A stretch of 64,000 nucleotides of DNA, taken from positions 806,001 to 870,000 of the forward strand of contig NZ_CP054587.1 in the NCBI RefSeq assembly GCF_002025255.2, read 5' to 3'. The notes beneath the pieces are model-generated. The model was not told where the DNA came from, made no database searches, and was given only the letters and a program-made list of their open reading frames with translations. The DNA comes from Halolamina sp. CBA1230. GTDB lineage: Archaea; Halobacteriota; Halobacteria; Halobacteriales; Haloferacaceae. The position numbers and the translations under genes were made by a program. Shown one piece after another: positions 25,434 through 33,725 of this stretch. The stretch's first letter is position 1; every line of letters starts with the position of its first letter.

Positions 25434-26156
25434 GTGAGCGAAACGGCTGCTCGGGAAGTCGACCTCTCGGGCACCACCGTCGAGTACGAACTGCGCCGCA
25501 GTGCTGACGCCACGCGGCCGCGCATCGACGTCGACCTCCACGGCGTGACGGTCGTCATCCCCGAAGGGTCGCGCCGGCGGCCCGGCGAGTTCCTCCGGGA
25601 GAAGGCGTCGTGGGTGGTCGAGAAGCACCGCGAGTTCCAGCGCTACCGCGAGCGCGTGCCCGACCGGACGTTCGAATCCGGCGCGTCGTTCCCGGTGCTC
25701 GGGACGGAGCGGGAGCTAGTGGTCGAGCCGGCACGGCGGAACGAACTCACCGACGAGACGATCCACCTCCGGCGGAGTGCGGTCGAGCAGTCCTCCGTGA
25801 AGCGCGCGCTGGAGAGCTTCTACCGCTCGCTGGCGCGGGAGCAGTTCACGGCGCGGGCGGACCAGTTCGCGCCGGAGATGGGCGTCGAGTACGGGGGGAT
25901 CGAAGTGCGGAACCAGAAGACGAAGTGGGGGAGCTGTTCGAGCAACGGCACGTTGGGGCTGAACTGGCGACTGATGCTGGCGCCGCCGGAAATCGTCGAC
26001 TACATCGTCGTCCACGAACTGGCTCATTTGCGCGAGATGAACCACGGCGAGGCGTTCTGGGCGATCGTGGAGGCGTTCGACCCCGAGTGGGAACAGCATC
26101 GGGAGTGGCTGCGGGAGCACAGCGCCGAGTTGGTGTTCTCGGAGGACGATCTGTAG
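25434..26156 (+). CDS. YgjP-type M48-like metallopeptidase (DUF45)
   Basis: A 240-residue DUF45 protein. The zinc site is His194-Glu-x2-His198 with His204 as third ligand (VVHELAHLREMNHGEAFW). The family blocks RNQKTKWGSCSSNGTL and NWRLMLAPPEIVDYI are intact. YgjP-type proteins sit near type I restriction genes in some bacteria, but no such partner is present here. GTG start at 25434; the 15 codons upstream carry no similarity. It ends 97 bases before the convergent histidine kinase gene. Confidence 0.88.
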   Translation: MSETAAREVDLSGTTVEYELRRSADATRPRIDVDLHGVTVVIPEGSRRRPGEFLREKASWVVEKHREFQRYRERVPDRTFESGASFPVLGTERELVVEPARRNELTDETIHLRRSAVEQSSVKRALESFYRSLAREQFTARADQFAPEMGVEYGGIEVRNQKTKWGSCSSNGTLGLNWRLMLAPPEIVDYIVVHELAHLREMNHGEAFWAIVEAFDPEWEQHREWLREHSAELVFSEDDL

Positions 26157-26253
26157 GGTGTCGAGAGAACCGCGCTGGCTGGGGTCGAACCGGAGCCAGC
26201 CGTGAGTGCGCGGGGAAGTGGCTGAAGGGTAGCGGCGACCAGTCGGGGAAGCG

Positions 26254-27396
26254 TCAGGTCGGCACCGACTGTGGCTGTCGACGCTTCTCGACCGGTTCCG
26301 AGTCCGCCCTCGGAAGTGTGACGGCGAACACGCTTCCGTCCGAACCGGTTTCGGACAGTTCGACGTCCCCGCCGTACCGGTCAGCCAGCCGTGCGACGAT
26401 GGTGAGACCGATACCGTGGTCGGTCTTGGCCGTCGCCGTCTCGAAGAGTACGTCGCGCTCGGTTTCGGGGACCCCTGACCCGTTGTCCGCGACCCGTACT
26501 TCGACCGTGTCCGGTGTTGTCGAGACCGAGAGGCTGACGCGTGGCTGTTCGCTCTCGTTGTGTTCGACCGCGTTGTTGAGCAGGTTGGAGAATATCCGTG
26601 GGAGGAGTTCGTCGGCAGTGACGTACACGTCGTCAGGGATCTTCGCGTCGATCTCCACGTTCCGGTACCGGTCCTCCAGGTTGTCGACTTCCTCCGCAAG
26701 CACGTCAGTGAGGTTCACAGGGCCGAGGTCGGTCCCCTCCTCCAGCGACTGCAGCAGCAGACGCACGTCCTTGGTCGTTCCGGTGAGCTCGGTCGCCTGC
26801 CGGTCGATGATGTCGAGATACTCGTAGACGGGGTCGTCCTCGCTGGACTGCTGTTTGAGCAGCCCGGCGTAGCCGCTGATGACGGCGGCGGTGTTCAGCA
26901 CCTCGTGTCGGAGGAGCGAGTTGAGGTAGTCGAGCATCTCTCGCCGTTCCTCGGACTCTCTCGCTTGGACGGACGCGCGCTCGGCCCTCACGGCGCGTTG
27001 CACCGCCCGTGCCTCGTAGTAACCGATGAGGAACCCGCAACCGGCGCCGATGCTGAGGGACCACCGCCCCCACCCGACGGCAATCAGGAGGTTGGCGGGC
27101 GGCATCGTGAGCATCAGCACAGTGTTCACTAGCAGGAACCCGCCACCTCCGGCGACGGACCACTTCAGAACGCGATACTGCTGGTCGCCGGAGAGCGACG
27201 ACCGCGACAGATACACCCCACCGCCGAGGAGTCCGACGAGTCCGGGGAGGCTCGTCACGAACCCGACCACGTACACTGCATTTATCAAGTAGAGTCGACC
27301 CGAAAATGTAACCCAGATTAACTCAGTTGCGACAATCACTCCTAATAGACAACCGAGCGCAACCAGAACCCTACTTTCGCGGTTGTCAGACTTCAC
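26254..27396 (-). CDS. Membrane sensor histidine kinase
   Basis: A 380-residue kinase. Four membrane segments occupy residues 8-130, with no PAS domain. A linker helix leads to the dimerisation domain with the phospho-acceptor His164 (LLRHEVLN), the haloarchaeal form of the H-box. The ATPase domain has the N-box NLLNNAVEHN, the G1 box VADNGSG and the G2 box GIGLTIV. No response regulator is adjacent, so its partner must be elsewhere or it signals through a bat/HalX-like regulator. The start is GTG. The signal is unknown. Confidence 0.9.
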   Translation of the reverse strand: MKSDNRESRVLVALGCLLGVIVATELIWVTFSGRLYLINAVYVVGFVTSLPGLVGLLGGGVYLSRSSLSGDQQYRVLKWSVAGGGGFLLVNTVLMLTMPPANLLIAVGWGRWSLSIGAGCGFLIGYYEARAVQRAVRAERASVQARESEERREMLDYLNSLLRHEVLNTAAVISGYAGLLKQQSSEDDPVYEYLDIIDRQATELTGTTKDVRLLLQSLEEGTDLGPVNLTDVLAEEVDNLEDRYRNVEIDAKIPDDVYVTADELLPRIFSNLLNNAVEHNESEQPRVSLSVSTTPDTVEVRVADNGSGVPETERDVLFETATAKTDHGIGLTIVARLADRYGGDVELSETGSDGSVFAVTLPRADSEPVEKRRQPQSVPT

Positions 27397-27587
27397 TCGT
27401 TACTGGTGATGTGTCCCCTATCACTCATAATGGTACCGCAGATTCTCCCGGCGTGGGTACCAACGTCGGCCGGGAAAGAGGCTCTGCGACAGGATCTCGG
27501 AGATGTGAATCATCTGTGGGTCGAGACGGAGCTACCGTCGACGACGACTCGCTACGCTCGTCGCTCGGACATTAGTCCCAGCAGAAA

Positions 27588-27658
27588 TGCGCTGGCTGGG
27601 ATTTGAACCCAGGTTGTGACCATGGCAAGGTCACGTGATACCACTACACTACCAGCGC
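27588..27658 (-). tRNA. tRNA-Gly (anticodon GCC)
   Basis: On the minus strand the 71 bases fold into a full cloverleaf: acceptor arms GCGCTGG/CCAGCGC, D-arm around GTGTAGTGGTATCAC, anticodon arm TGACC-TTGCCAT-GGTCA giving GCC, and T-arm TGGGTTCAAATCCCA. The discriminator is A and CCA is not encoded. There is no intron. It reads GGC/GGT glycine codons. The block of mobile-element relic sequence at 27751-27798 lies on its 5' side. Confidence 0.96.
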
Positions 27659-27750
27659 GTTCCTTCTCACTCCCATCAAGTGCGGTTTTGTTCTTAAGAC
27701 TTCCGAAACGCTGCCAATCGACTGCCGGCGGCGGGGTGGCGCCGACGTCA

Positions 27751-27798
27751 CCAGAAATCCGTGATTTCTGGTTGGCGGACGAGAGCTTTGCTCTCGTC
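27751..27798 (+). repeat. Two-hairpin relic of an IS1341-type left end
   Basis: Two perfect inverted repeats, CCAGAAATC/GATTTCTGG (27751-27759/27763-27771) and GACGAGAGC/GCTCTCGTC (27778-27786/27790-27798), match the second and third hairpins of the block at 11634-11681 in order, spacing and outer sequence. The interior bases differ but still pair. No tnpB is nearby. The rest of the roughly 300 bases between the tRNA and the SPOUT gene holds nothing coding that I can support. Confidence 0.65.
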
Positions 27799-27955
27799 AA
27801 CGTCCCTATCCGACATCCACGACACACACTGACGAACGAAAGAAAGCCACCAACGGGCGTCTGGGGCCGTGTGACGGCGTCACAGCCCCCGTGCTGAGTC
27901 GCTACCCTTTTACGGTGTCGTTCGGAAGTGACGGTACAGTCCAGTGGCGAGGCAC

Positions 27956-28792
27956 ATGACGGGCGACACAACAATCGTCGTTCCGTCGTCGCTCGTCCGG
28001 GAGGCCGAGGACAAACGCGAGGCGACCCGAAAGCTCGGGTACGTCGCTCGCGCGGCGGCCATCTACCGGATCGAGCGAATCCTCGTCTTCCCCGATCGGG
28101 AAGCCGAGGGCCGCTGGGGCGGGGAGTTCGTGCGCACGGTGCTGGCCTACGCGGCCACACCACCCTACCTCCGTCGGGAGGTCTGGGACGAGCGCGACGA
28201 ACTGCGCTACGCTGGCGTGCTCCCCCCCATGCGTGTCTCCCCACGGACCGGCTCCGCGGGTGAAACCCCGGAGTCGAGAGAAGGAATCGTGACCGAGGTC
28301 GGACCTGACGACCGCGTCCGGGTCAATTGCGGAATGCAACACCCGATCTCCCTGCTCGTCCCGCCGTCGATGGCGGTCGAGGAGGGGGAGCGCGTCACAG
28401 TCAGGGTCTCTTCGAGAGAACCCGTCCGCGCACGGATCGTCGACGAGGACCCACCCGGGTTCACCGTCGACGCCTGCGGGGACATCCAGGAAGCTCTGGC
28501 CCGCGAGGATGCGGGTCTCTGCATCGGCACGTCGCGCCACGGGGACGAACTCACCCGTTCGCGGCTGGCCGAACTCGCCCCGCGCTACCGGGACGGCGCC
28601 ACCGTCGTCTTCGGCTCGCCGGGCCGTGGGCTTCCGGAGATGCTGGGGGTGTCCCCCGAGGATCTCCCCGTCGAACCCGACTCTCCCGGGTTCGACCTCT
28701 GGCTGAATACGGTTCCAAATCAGGGCAGCGAGGTGGTGCACACCGAGGAAGCGGTGTTCGCCACGCTCGCCCCGCTCGCGCTCAGGGACTGA
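27956..28792 (+). CDS. Putative SPOUT-superfamily RNA methyltransferase (COG2106 type)
   Basis: A 278-residue protein heading the ribosomal gene block. It matches the archaeal COG2106 family: an N-terminal VARAAAIYRIERILVFPD, a central OB-like insert (residues 80-160) starting LPPMRVSPRTG, and the C-terminal trefoil-knot region with GLCIGTSRHGDEL and VVFGSPGRGLPEMLG. Members are predicted uridine-N3 or related rRNA methyltransferases. A CTTTTA box lies at 27907-27912, so either the GTG at 27944 or the ATG at 27956 may be used. Its placement before rpl3 is common in haloarchaea. Confidence 0.85.
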   Translation: MTGDTTIVVPSSLVREAEDKREATRKLGYVARAAAIYRIERILVFPDREAEGRWGGEFVRTVLAYAATPPYLRREVWDERDELRYAGVLPPMRVSPRTGSAGETPESREGIVTEVGPDDRVRVNCGMQHPISLLVPPSMAVEEGERVTVRVSSREPVRARIVDEDPPGFTVDACGDIQEALAREDAGLCIGTSRHGDELTRSRLAELAPRYRDGATVVFGSPGRGLPEMLGVSPEDLPVEPDSPGFDLWLNTVPNQGSEVVHTEEAVFATLAPLALRD

Positions 28793-28810
28793 GCGCGGAG
28801 GAAAACGAAC

Positions 28811-29827
28811 ATGCCACAACCAAGCAGACCACGAAAAGGCTCGCTGGGCTTCGGCCCGCGAACGCGTGCGGCGTCAGAAGTGCCGCGTATCCGCTCGTGG
28901 CCGGACGACGAGGGCTCCCCTGCACTCCAGGGGTTCGCTGGCTACAAGGCCGGCATGACCCACGTCGTCATGGTCAACGACGAGGAGGACTCGCCGCGGA
29001 ACGGGATGGAGGAGTCCGTCCCCGTGACCGTCGTCGAGACCCCGCCGATGCACGCGATCGCCGTGCGAGCCTACGAGGACACGGCGTACGGAGCGAAGCC
29101 GGCAACCGAGGTTTGGGCGTCCGAGTTCCACGACGAACTCGACCGCGCGCTCGACCTGCCGGCGGAGAACGACTTCGAGGGCGACGCCGACGAGCTGCGG
29201 ACGCTCGTCGAGGAGGGTGCGGTCGACGACCTCCGGGTCATCACCCACACCACCCCCGCGTCGCTGCAGAACATCCCCAAGAAGGAGCCGGACGTGATGG
29301 AGACTCGCGTCGGCGGCGGCTCCCTGCAGGAGCGCGCCGACTTCGCGCTCGATCTGGTCGAGGACGGCGGCGAACACGAGTTCGGCGACGTCTTCCGCGC
29401 GGGCGAGTACCTCGACGCCTCGGGCATCACGAAGGGGAAAGGGACGCAGGGTCCCGTCAAGCGCTGGGGCGTCCAGAAGCGGAAGGGCAAGCACGCCCGT
29501 CAGGGCTGGCGGCGCCGCATCGGTAACCTCGGCCCGTGGAACCCGAGCCGCGTTCGCTCGACGGTTCCCCAGCAGGGCCAGACCGGCTACCACCAGCGGA
29601 CGGAGCTCAACAAGCGCCTGATCGACTTCGGCGAGGGTGACGACGCCTCCGTCGACGGCGGCTTCGTCAACTACGGCGAGGTCGACGGGCAGTACGCGCT
29701 CGTGAAGGGCTCGCTACCGGGCCCCGACCAGCGCCTCCTGCGCTTCCGTCCCTCGATCCGGCCGAACGACCAGCCGCGCCTCGATCCCGAGGTGCGCTAC
29801 GTCTCCACGGCCTCCAACCAAGGGTAA
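28811..29827 (+). CDS. rpl3: 50S ribosomal protein uL3
   Basis: A 338-residue archaeal L3. It begins MPQPSRPRKGSLGFGPR, and GFAGYKAGMTHV is the conserved start of the beta-barrel. The GITKGKGTQGPVKRWG loop and the following WRRRIGNLGPWNPSR form the extension that reaches the peptidyl-transferase centre. It is one of the first proteins to assemble on 23S rRNA. It starts 18 bases after the SPOUT gene, so the two are probably co-transcribed. Confidence 0.97.
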   Translation: MPQPSRPRKGSLGFGPRTRAASEVPRIRSWPDDEGSPALQGFAGYKAGMTHVVMVNDEEDSPRNGMEESVPVTVVETPPMHAIAVRAYEDTAYGAKPATEVWASEFHDELDRALDLPAENDFEGDADELRTLVEEGAVDDLRVITHTTPASLQNIPKKEPDVMETRVGGGSLQERADFALDLVEDGGEHEFGDVFRAGEYLDASGITKGKGTQGPVKRWGVQKRKGKHARQGWRRRIGNLGPWNPSRVRSTVPQQGQTGYHQRTELNKRLIDFGEGDDASVDGGFVNYGEVDGQYALVKGSLPGPDQRLLRFRPSIRPNDQPRLDPEVRYVSTASNQG

Positions 29828-29833
29828 CAAACA

Positions 29834-30580
29834 ATGCAAGCAACTATCCGAAACCTGGACGGCTCGAACGGCGACGAGATCGAGCTCCCGGCGGCGTTCG
29901 AGACGCCGTTCCGCCCGGACCTCATCAAAGGCGCCGTCCACGCCGCTCAGGCCAACCGAAAGCAGGACTACGGCGCCGACGAGTTCGCCGGCCTCCGCAC
30001 CCCCGCCGAGTCGATGGGGTCGGGCCGCGGCATGGCGCACGTGCCACAGGAGAACGGTCGGGCCCGCCGGGTCCCGCAGGCTGTGGGTGGCCGCAAGGCC
30101 CACCCGCCGAAAGCCGAGAAGGACCGGGGCCAGAAAGTCAACGACAAGGAGCGCAAGCTCGCGACCCGTTCGGCCATCGCCGCCACGACCGACGCCGAGC
30201 GCGTCGCCGAGCGCGGCCACGCCTTCGACGACGACCTCGAGCTCCCGCTCGTCGTGAGCGACGAGTTCGAGGAGCTCCAGCGGACGAAGGAGGCCGTCGA
30301 GGCGTTCGAAGAGCTCGGCATCCACGCCGACGTCGAGCGTGCCGACGAGGGTCGCCGCGTGCGAGCCGGTCAGGGGAAGGCCCGTGGCCGGAAGTACGAC
30401 GAGCCGAAGTCGGTGCTGGTCGTCACCAGCGAGGAGCCCTCGCGTGCGGCGCGGAACCTCGCCGGCGTCGACGTGGCGACGGCCGAGGACGTGAACACCG
30501 AGGACCTCGCGCCCGGCACCCACGCCGGCCGGCTGACGCTCTGGACCGAGAGCGCCGTCGAGGAGGTGGCCGACCGATGA
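29834..30580 (+). CDS. rpl4: 50S ribosomal protein uL4
   Basis: A 248-residue L4. The basic internal loop GSGRGMAHVPQENGRARRVP, followed by GGRKAHPPK, reaches into the peptide exit tunnel. The globular part carries LPLVVSDEFEELQRTKEAVE and the end DVATAEDVNTEDLAPGTHAG. The length is as in other haloarchaeal L4 proteins. Its stop overlaps the start of rpl23 (ATGA), and six bases separate it from rpl3. Confidence 0.97.
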   Translation: MQATIRNLDGSNGDEIELPAAFETPFRPDLIKGAVHAAQANRKQDYGADEFAGLRTPAESMGSGRGMAHVPQENGRARRVPQAVGGRKAHPPKAEKDRGQKVNDKERKLATRSAIAATTDAERVAERGHAFDDDLELPLVVSDEFEELQRTKEAVEAFEELGIHADVERADEGRRVRAGQGKARGRKYDEPKSVLVVTSEEPSRAARNLAGVDVATAEDVNTEDLAPGTHAGRLTLWTESAVEEVADR

Positions 30581-30831
30581 CGGGGATCATCGAACACCCG
30601 CTGGTCACCGAGAAGGCGATGGACCAGATGGACTTCGACAACACGCTCCAGTTCATCGTCAACGTCGACGCCGACAAGCCGACCATTCAGGAGGAGATCG
30701 AGTCCCGCTACGACGTGACCGTCGATTCGCTGAACACGATGGTCACGCCGCAGGGGAAGAAGAAGGCGATCGTCCGCCTCTCCGAGGAGGACGACGCACA
30801 GGAGATCGCCTCGCGGATCGGGGTGTTCTGA
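30577..30831 (+). CDS. rpl23: 50S ribosomal protein uL23
   Basis: An 84-residue L23 with the conserved EHPLVTEKAMDQMDFDNTLQ start and the C-terminal VTPQGKKKAIVRLSEEDDA. It lies at the exit of the peptide tunnel and is the docking point for SRP and the translocon, a link to SecY at the other end of this gene block. Translationally coupled to rpl4 by a four-base overlap. Confidence 0.97.
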   Translation: MTGIIEHPLVTEKAMDQMDFDNTLQFIVNVDADKPTIQEEIESRYDVTVDSLNTMVTPQGKKKAIVRLSEEDDAQEIASRIGVF

Positions 30832-30834
30832 CAC

Positions 30835-31563
30835 ATGGGACGACGAATTCAGGGGCAGCGGCGTGGCCGTGGGACGCCCACGTTCCGGGCGCCATCTCAC
30901 CGCTACAAAGCTGACCTCGAACACAAGAAAAGCGAGGAGCACGACACGATCTCCGGCGAAGTCGTCGGCATCGAGCACGACCCCGCCCGCAGCGCACCGC
31001 TGGCGGACGTCGAGTTCGACGACGGCGACCGCCGGCTCGTGCTCGCTCCCGAAGGTATCGCCGTCGGCGACACCCTGCAGGTGGGTGTCTCCGCCGAGAT
31101 CAAACCCGGCAACACGCTGCCGCTTGCGGAGATCCCGGAAGGGATCCCGATCTGCAACGTCGAGAGCCAGGTGGGCGACGGCGGGAAGTTCGCCCGCGCC
31201 TCCGGCGTCTCGGCCCAGCTGATGAGCCACGACCGCGACGTCGCGGTCGTCCAGCTACCAAGCGGCGAGGTCAAGCGCCTGCCGCCGGCGTGTCGCGCCA
31301 CCATCGGCGTCGTCGCCGGCGGTGGCCGGACGGAGAAGCCGTTCGTCAAAGCCGGCAACAAACACCACAAGATGAAGGCCCGCGGGACCAAGTACCCGCG
31401 TGTCCGCGGGGTCGCGATGAACGCCGTCGACCACCCGTTCGGTGGCGGCGGCCGCCAGCACCCCGGTCAGCCCAAGTCCGTCTCGCGGGACGCCCCGCCG
31501 GGACGGAAGGTGGGCGACATCGCCTCCAAACGCACCGGTCACAGCGGTGGCAAGGGGGAGTAA
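30835..31563 (+). CDS. rpl2: 50S ribosomal protein uL2
   Basis: A 242-residue L2. It opens MGRRIQGQRRGRGTPTFRAP, has the SH3-like barrel in the middle, and ends with the highly conserved GVAMNAVDHPFGGGGRQHPG, whose histidine lies near the peptidyl-transferase centre in all kingdoms. The tail KPKSV-type segment and ASKRTG are as usual. It follows rpl23 by three bases. Confidence 0.97.
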   Translation: MGRRIQGQRRGRGTPTFRAPSHRYKADLEHKKSEEHDTISGEVVGIEHDPARSAPLADVEFDDGDRRLVLAPEGIAVGDTLQVGVSAEIKPGNTLPLAEIPEGIPICNVESQVGDGGKFARASGVSAQLMSHDRDVAVVQLPSGEVKRLPPACRATIGVVAGGGRTEKPFVKAGNKHHKMKARGTKYPRVRGVAMNAVDHPFGGGGRQHPGQPKSVSRDAPPGRKVGDIASKRTGHSGGKGE

Positions 31564-31566
31564 CAC

Positions 31567-31989
31567 ATGAGCTCGGAATACCGAACCGGCCGCGAAGGGG
31601 AGTTCACCTACCGCGGTCACACGCTCGAGGACCTCGAAGAGATGGAGCTCGACGAGGTCGTGGAACTGCTACCCGCCCGCGTGCGGCGAACCATCGACCG
31701 GGGACTCGGCATCGACCACCGCAAGCTGGTCGAGCAGGCCCGGGAGGCCACCGAGGAGGAGACGGCCAACGATCCGATCCGGACACATCTCCGGGACATG
31801 CCGATCCTCCCCTCGTTCGTCGGCCTCACCTTCGAGGTGTACAACGGCCACAGCTTCGACCGCGTGAAGGTCGAGCCGGAGATGATCGGCCACTACCTCG
31901 GTGAGTTCCACCTCACCCGATCCACCGTCGAGCACGGTCAGGCCGGCATCGGCGCGACCCGGTCCTCGAAGTTCGTGCCACTCAAGTAA
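31567..31989 (+). CDS. rps19: 30S ribosomal protein uS19
   Basis: A 140-residue S19 of archaeal type, longer than the bacterial form because of the N-terminal region ([20 protein letters not shown]). The core has [20 protein letters not shown] and the C-terminal [19 protein letters not shown]. It sits in the head of the small subunit with uS13. Three bases after rpl2. Confidence 0.97.
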   Translation: MSSEYRTGREGEFTYRGHTLEDLEEMELDEVVELLPARVRRTIDRGLGIDHRKLVEQAREATEEETANDPIRTHLRDMPILPSFVGLTFEVYNGHSFDRVKVEPEMIGHYLGEFHLTRSTVEHGQAGIGATRSSKFVPLK

Positions 31990-31992
31990 CAT

Positions 31993-32460
31993 ATGGGAAT
32001 CAGCTACAGCGTCGACGCCGACCCGGAGACCACGGCGAAAGCCATGCTGCGGGAGCGTCAGATCAGCCTGAAGCACAGCAAGGCCATCTCGAAGGCTATC
32101 AAAGGCAAGACGGTCACCGAGGCCGAGGAGTACCTCGACGCCGTGATCGAGGGCGAGCGCTCGGTGCCGTTCAAGCAGCACAACAGCGGCGTCGGCCACC
32201 GTTCCGACATCGACGGCTGGGACGCCGGCCGCTTCCCCGAGAAGGCCAGCAAGGACTTCCTCAAGCTGCTGACGAACGCCAAGAACAACGCCGACCACCA
32301 GGGGTTCGACGGCGAGGAGATGACCATCTCCCACGTCGCCGCCCACAAGGTCGGCGAACAGGTCGGGCGCAACCCCCGTGCGATGGGGACCGCCGACCCG
32401 TGGAACACCGTCGAAGTGGACGTCGAGATCATCCTCGAAGAGGAGGAGGAGGATAACTGA
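31993..32460 (+). CDS. rpl22: 50S ribosomal protein uL22
   Basis: A 155-residue L22 of the archaeal/eukaryotic (L17) type. ISLKHSKAISKAIKGKTV forms the first helices, and the long hairpin that lines the exit tunnel is around MTISHVAAHKVGEQVGRNPR. The tail is acidic (ILEEEEEDN). Its stop and the rps3 start share one base (TGATG). Confidence 0.97.
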   Translation: MGISYSVDADPETTAKAMLRERQISLKHSKAISKAIKGKTVTEAEEYLDAVIEGERSVPFKQHNSGVGHRSDIDGWDAGRFPEKASKDFLKLLTNAKNNADHQGFDGEEMTISHVAAHKVGEQVGRNPRAMGTADPWNTVEVDVEIILEEEEEDN

Positions 32461-33473
32461 TGGCGGACGAACAGCAGTTCATCGAGAACGGGCTCCAGCG
32501 GAGTCAGATCGACGAGTTCTTCGCGGATGAGCTCAGCCGCGCCGGCTACGGCGGCATGGACATCGCGAAGACGCCGATGGGGACCCAGATCGTCCTCAAG
32601 GCAGAGAAGCCCGGCATGGTGATCGGCAAGGGTGGGAAGAACATCCGGAAGATCACCACCGAGCTCGAGGACCGCTTCGACATGGACGACCCGCAGATCG
32701 ACGTGCAGGAGGTCGACGAACCCGACCTCAACGCACAGATCGTCGCGGACCGGCTGGCCAACGCGCTCGAGCGTGGCTGGTACTTCCGCAAGGCGGGCCA
32801 CACCACCATCGACCGCATGATGGAGGCCGGCGCGCTGGGCGCGGAGATCGTCCTCTCGGGGAAGGTCACCGGCGCCCGCTCGCGCGTGGAGAAGTTCAAC
32901 CGCGGCTACATCAAGCACAACGGCGAGCCCGCCCAGACCGTCGTCGACGAGGGTCAGGGCGTCGCCGTGATGAAGCTCGGCACCATCGGCGTCACCGTCA
33001 AGGTGATCGGGCCGGACGCGACCCTCCCCGACGACTTCGAGATCGCGGAGACCTCGGAGCCGCCGGAGGTCGATCAGGCCGTCGAGGAGGAGGGCGTCGA
33101 GGAGCTGCTCGCTGACGTCGAGGAGGACGAAGCCCCCGAGGCGCCCCAGCACGAGGAGCCCGATGTCCCCGACGAGACGCCCGAGGAGGTCATCGACGAG
33201 GAGGTCGTCGAGGAAGTCGTCGAGGAAGCGAAGGAGACCGACTCCTCGCGTGAGAGCGCCGAGAGCGCTCCCGAGGAGGAGGACGTCGGCGTCGCCTCCG
33301 AGGAGGCCGTCGAGACCGCCGAGGAGGAGGAGTCCCTCGACGAGGACGTCGAGGAAGAAGCCGCCGACCTCGTCTCCGAGATGGAGGAGGCCGAGGAGGC
33401 CGAATCCGAGGACGAGGAAACGGCCGACTCCGACGAGGAGTCCGACGACGAAGACGAGGAAACGGAGGAGTAA
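32460..33473 (+). CDS. rps3: 30S ribosomal protein uS3 with long acidic tail
   Basis: A 337-residue S3. Residues 1-185 are the ribosomal core with the KH domain (GMVIGKGGKNIRKI, G-K-G-G loop) and the C-terminal S3 domain (GALGAEIVLSGKVTGARS). From about residue 186 the chain is a nearly pure Glu/Asp-rich extension of some 150 residues with short Val/Ala/Ser interruptions. Haloarchaeal S3 proteins carry such tails; this one looks long. The tail is probably disordered and soluble at high salt. One-base overlap with rpl22. Confidence 0.97.
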   Translation: MADEQQFIENGLQRSQIDEFFADELSRAGYGGMDIAKTPMGTQIVLKAEKPGMVIGKGGKNIRKITTELEDRFDMDDPQIDVQEVDEPDLNAQIVADRLANALERGWYFRKAGHTTIDRMMEAGALGAEIVLSGKVTGARSRVEKFNRGYIKHNGEPAQTVVDEGQGVAVMKLGTIGVTVKVIGPDATLPDDFEIAETSEPPEVDQAVEEEGVEELLADVEEDEAPEAPQHEEPDVPDETPEEVIDEEVVEEVVEEAKETDSSRESAESAPEEEDVGVASEEAVETAEEEESLDEDVEEEAADLVSEMEEAEEAESEDEETADSDEESDDEDEETEE

Positions 33474-33476
33474 TAC

Positions 33477-33719
33477 ATGGCGATTCTCTACACCGAAGAG
33501 ATCCGAGACATGACGCCCGCCGAGCGGGCGGCCGAGCTCGAGGAGCTCGAAACCGAGCTCCTGAACGCTCGCGCCGTCCAGGCGGCGGGTGGCGCCCCGG
33601 AGAACCCGGGCCGCGTCGGCGAGCTTCGCACCACGATCGCCCGGATCAAGACGATCCAGAACGAGGAAGGCGACGACGTTTCGGGCGACGACGTCGAAGC
33701 CGCCGACACCCAGGAGTAA
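33477..33719 (+). CDS. rpl29: 50S ribosomal protein uL29
   Basis: An 80-residue two-helix protein: [20 protein letters not shown], then the loop [20 protein letters not shown], then [14 protein letters not shown] short acidic tail follows. It sits by the tunnel exit next to uL23. It begins three bases after rps3, and the next gene (rnp1) starts six bases after its stop. Confidence 0.96.
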   Translation: MAILYTEEIRDMTPAERAAELEELETELLNARAVQAAGGAPENPGRVGELRTTIARIKTIQNEEGDDVSGDDVEAADTQE

Positions 33720-33725
33720 CGCACG

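Noticed and set aside
27406-27606. Plus-strand frame between the histidine kinase and the tRNA
   Set aside because: It runs into the antisense of tRNA-Gly and has no similarity I recognise; at most a relic of mobile DNA.
27588-27658. tRNA-Gly as the attachment site of the integrase at 43174
   Set aside because: The tRNA lies 15 kb away on the far side of the ribosomal block, and no second copy of its 3' end was found near the integrase.
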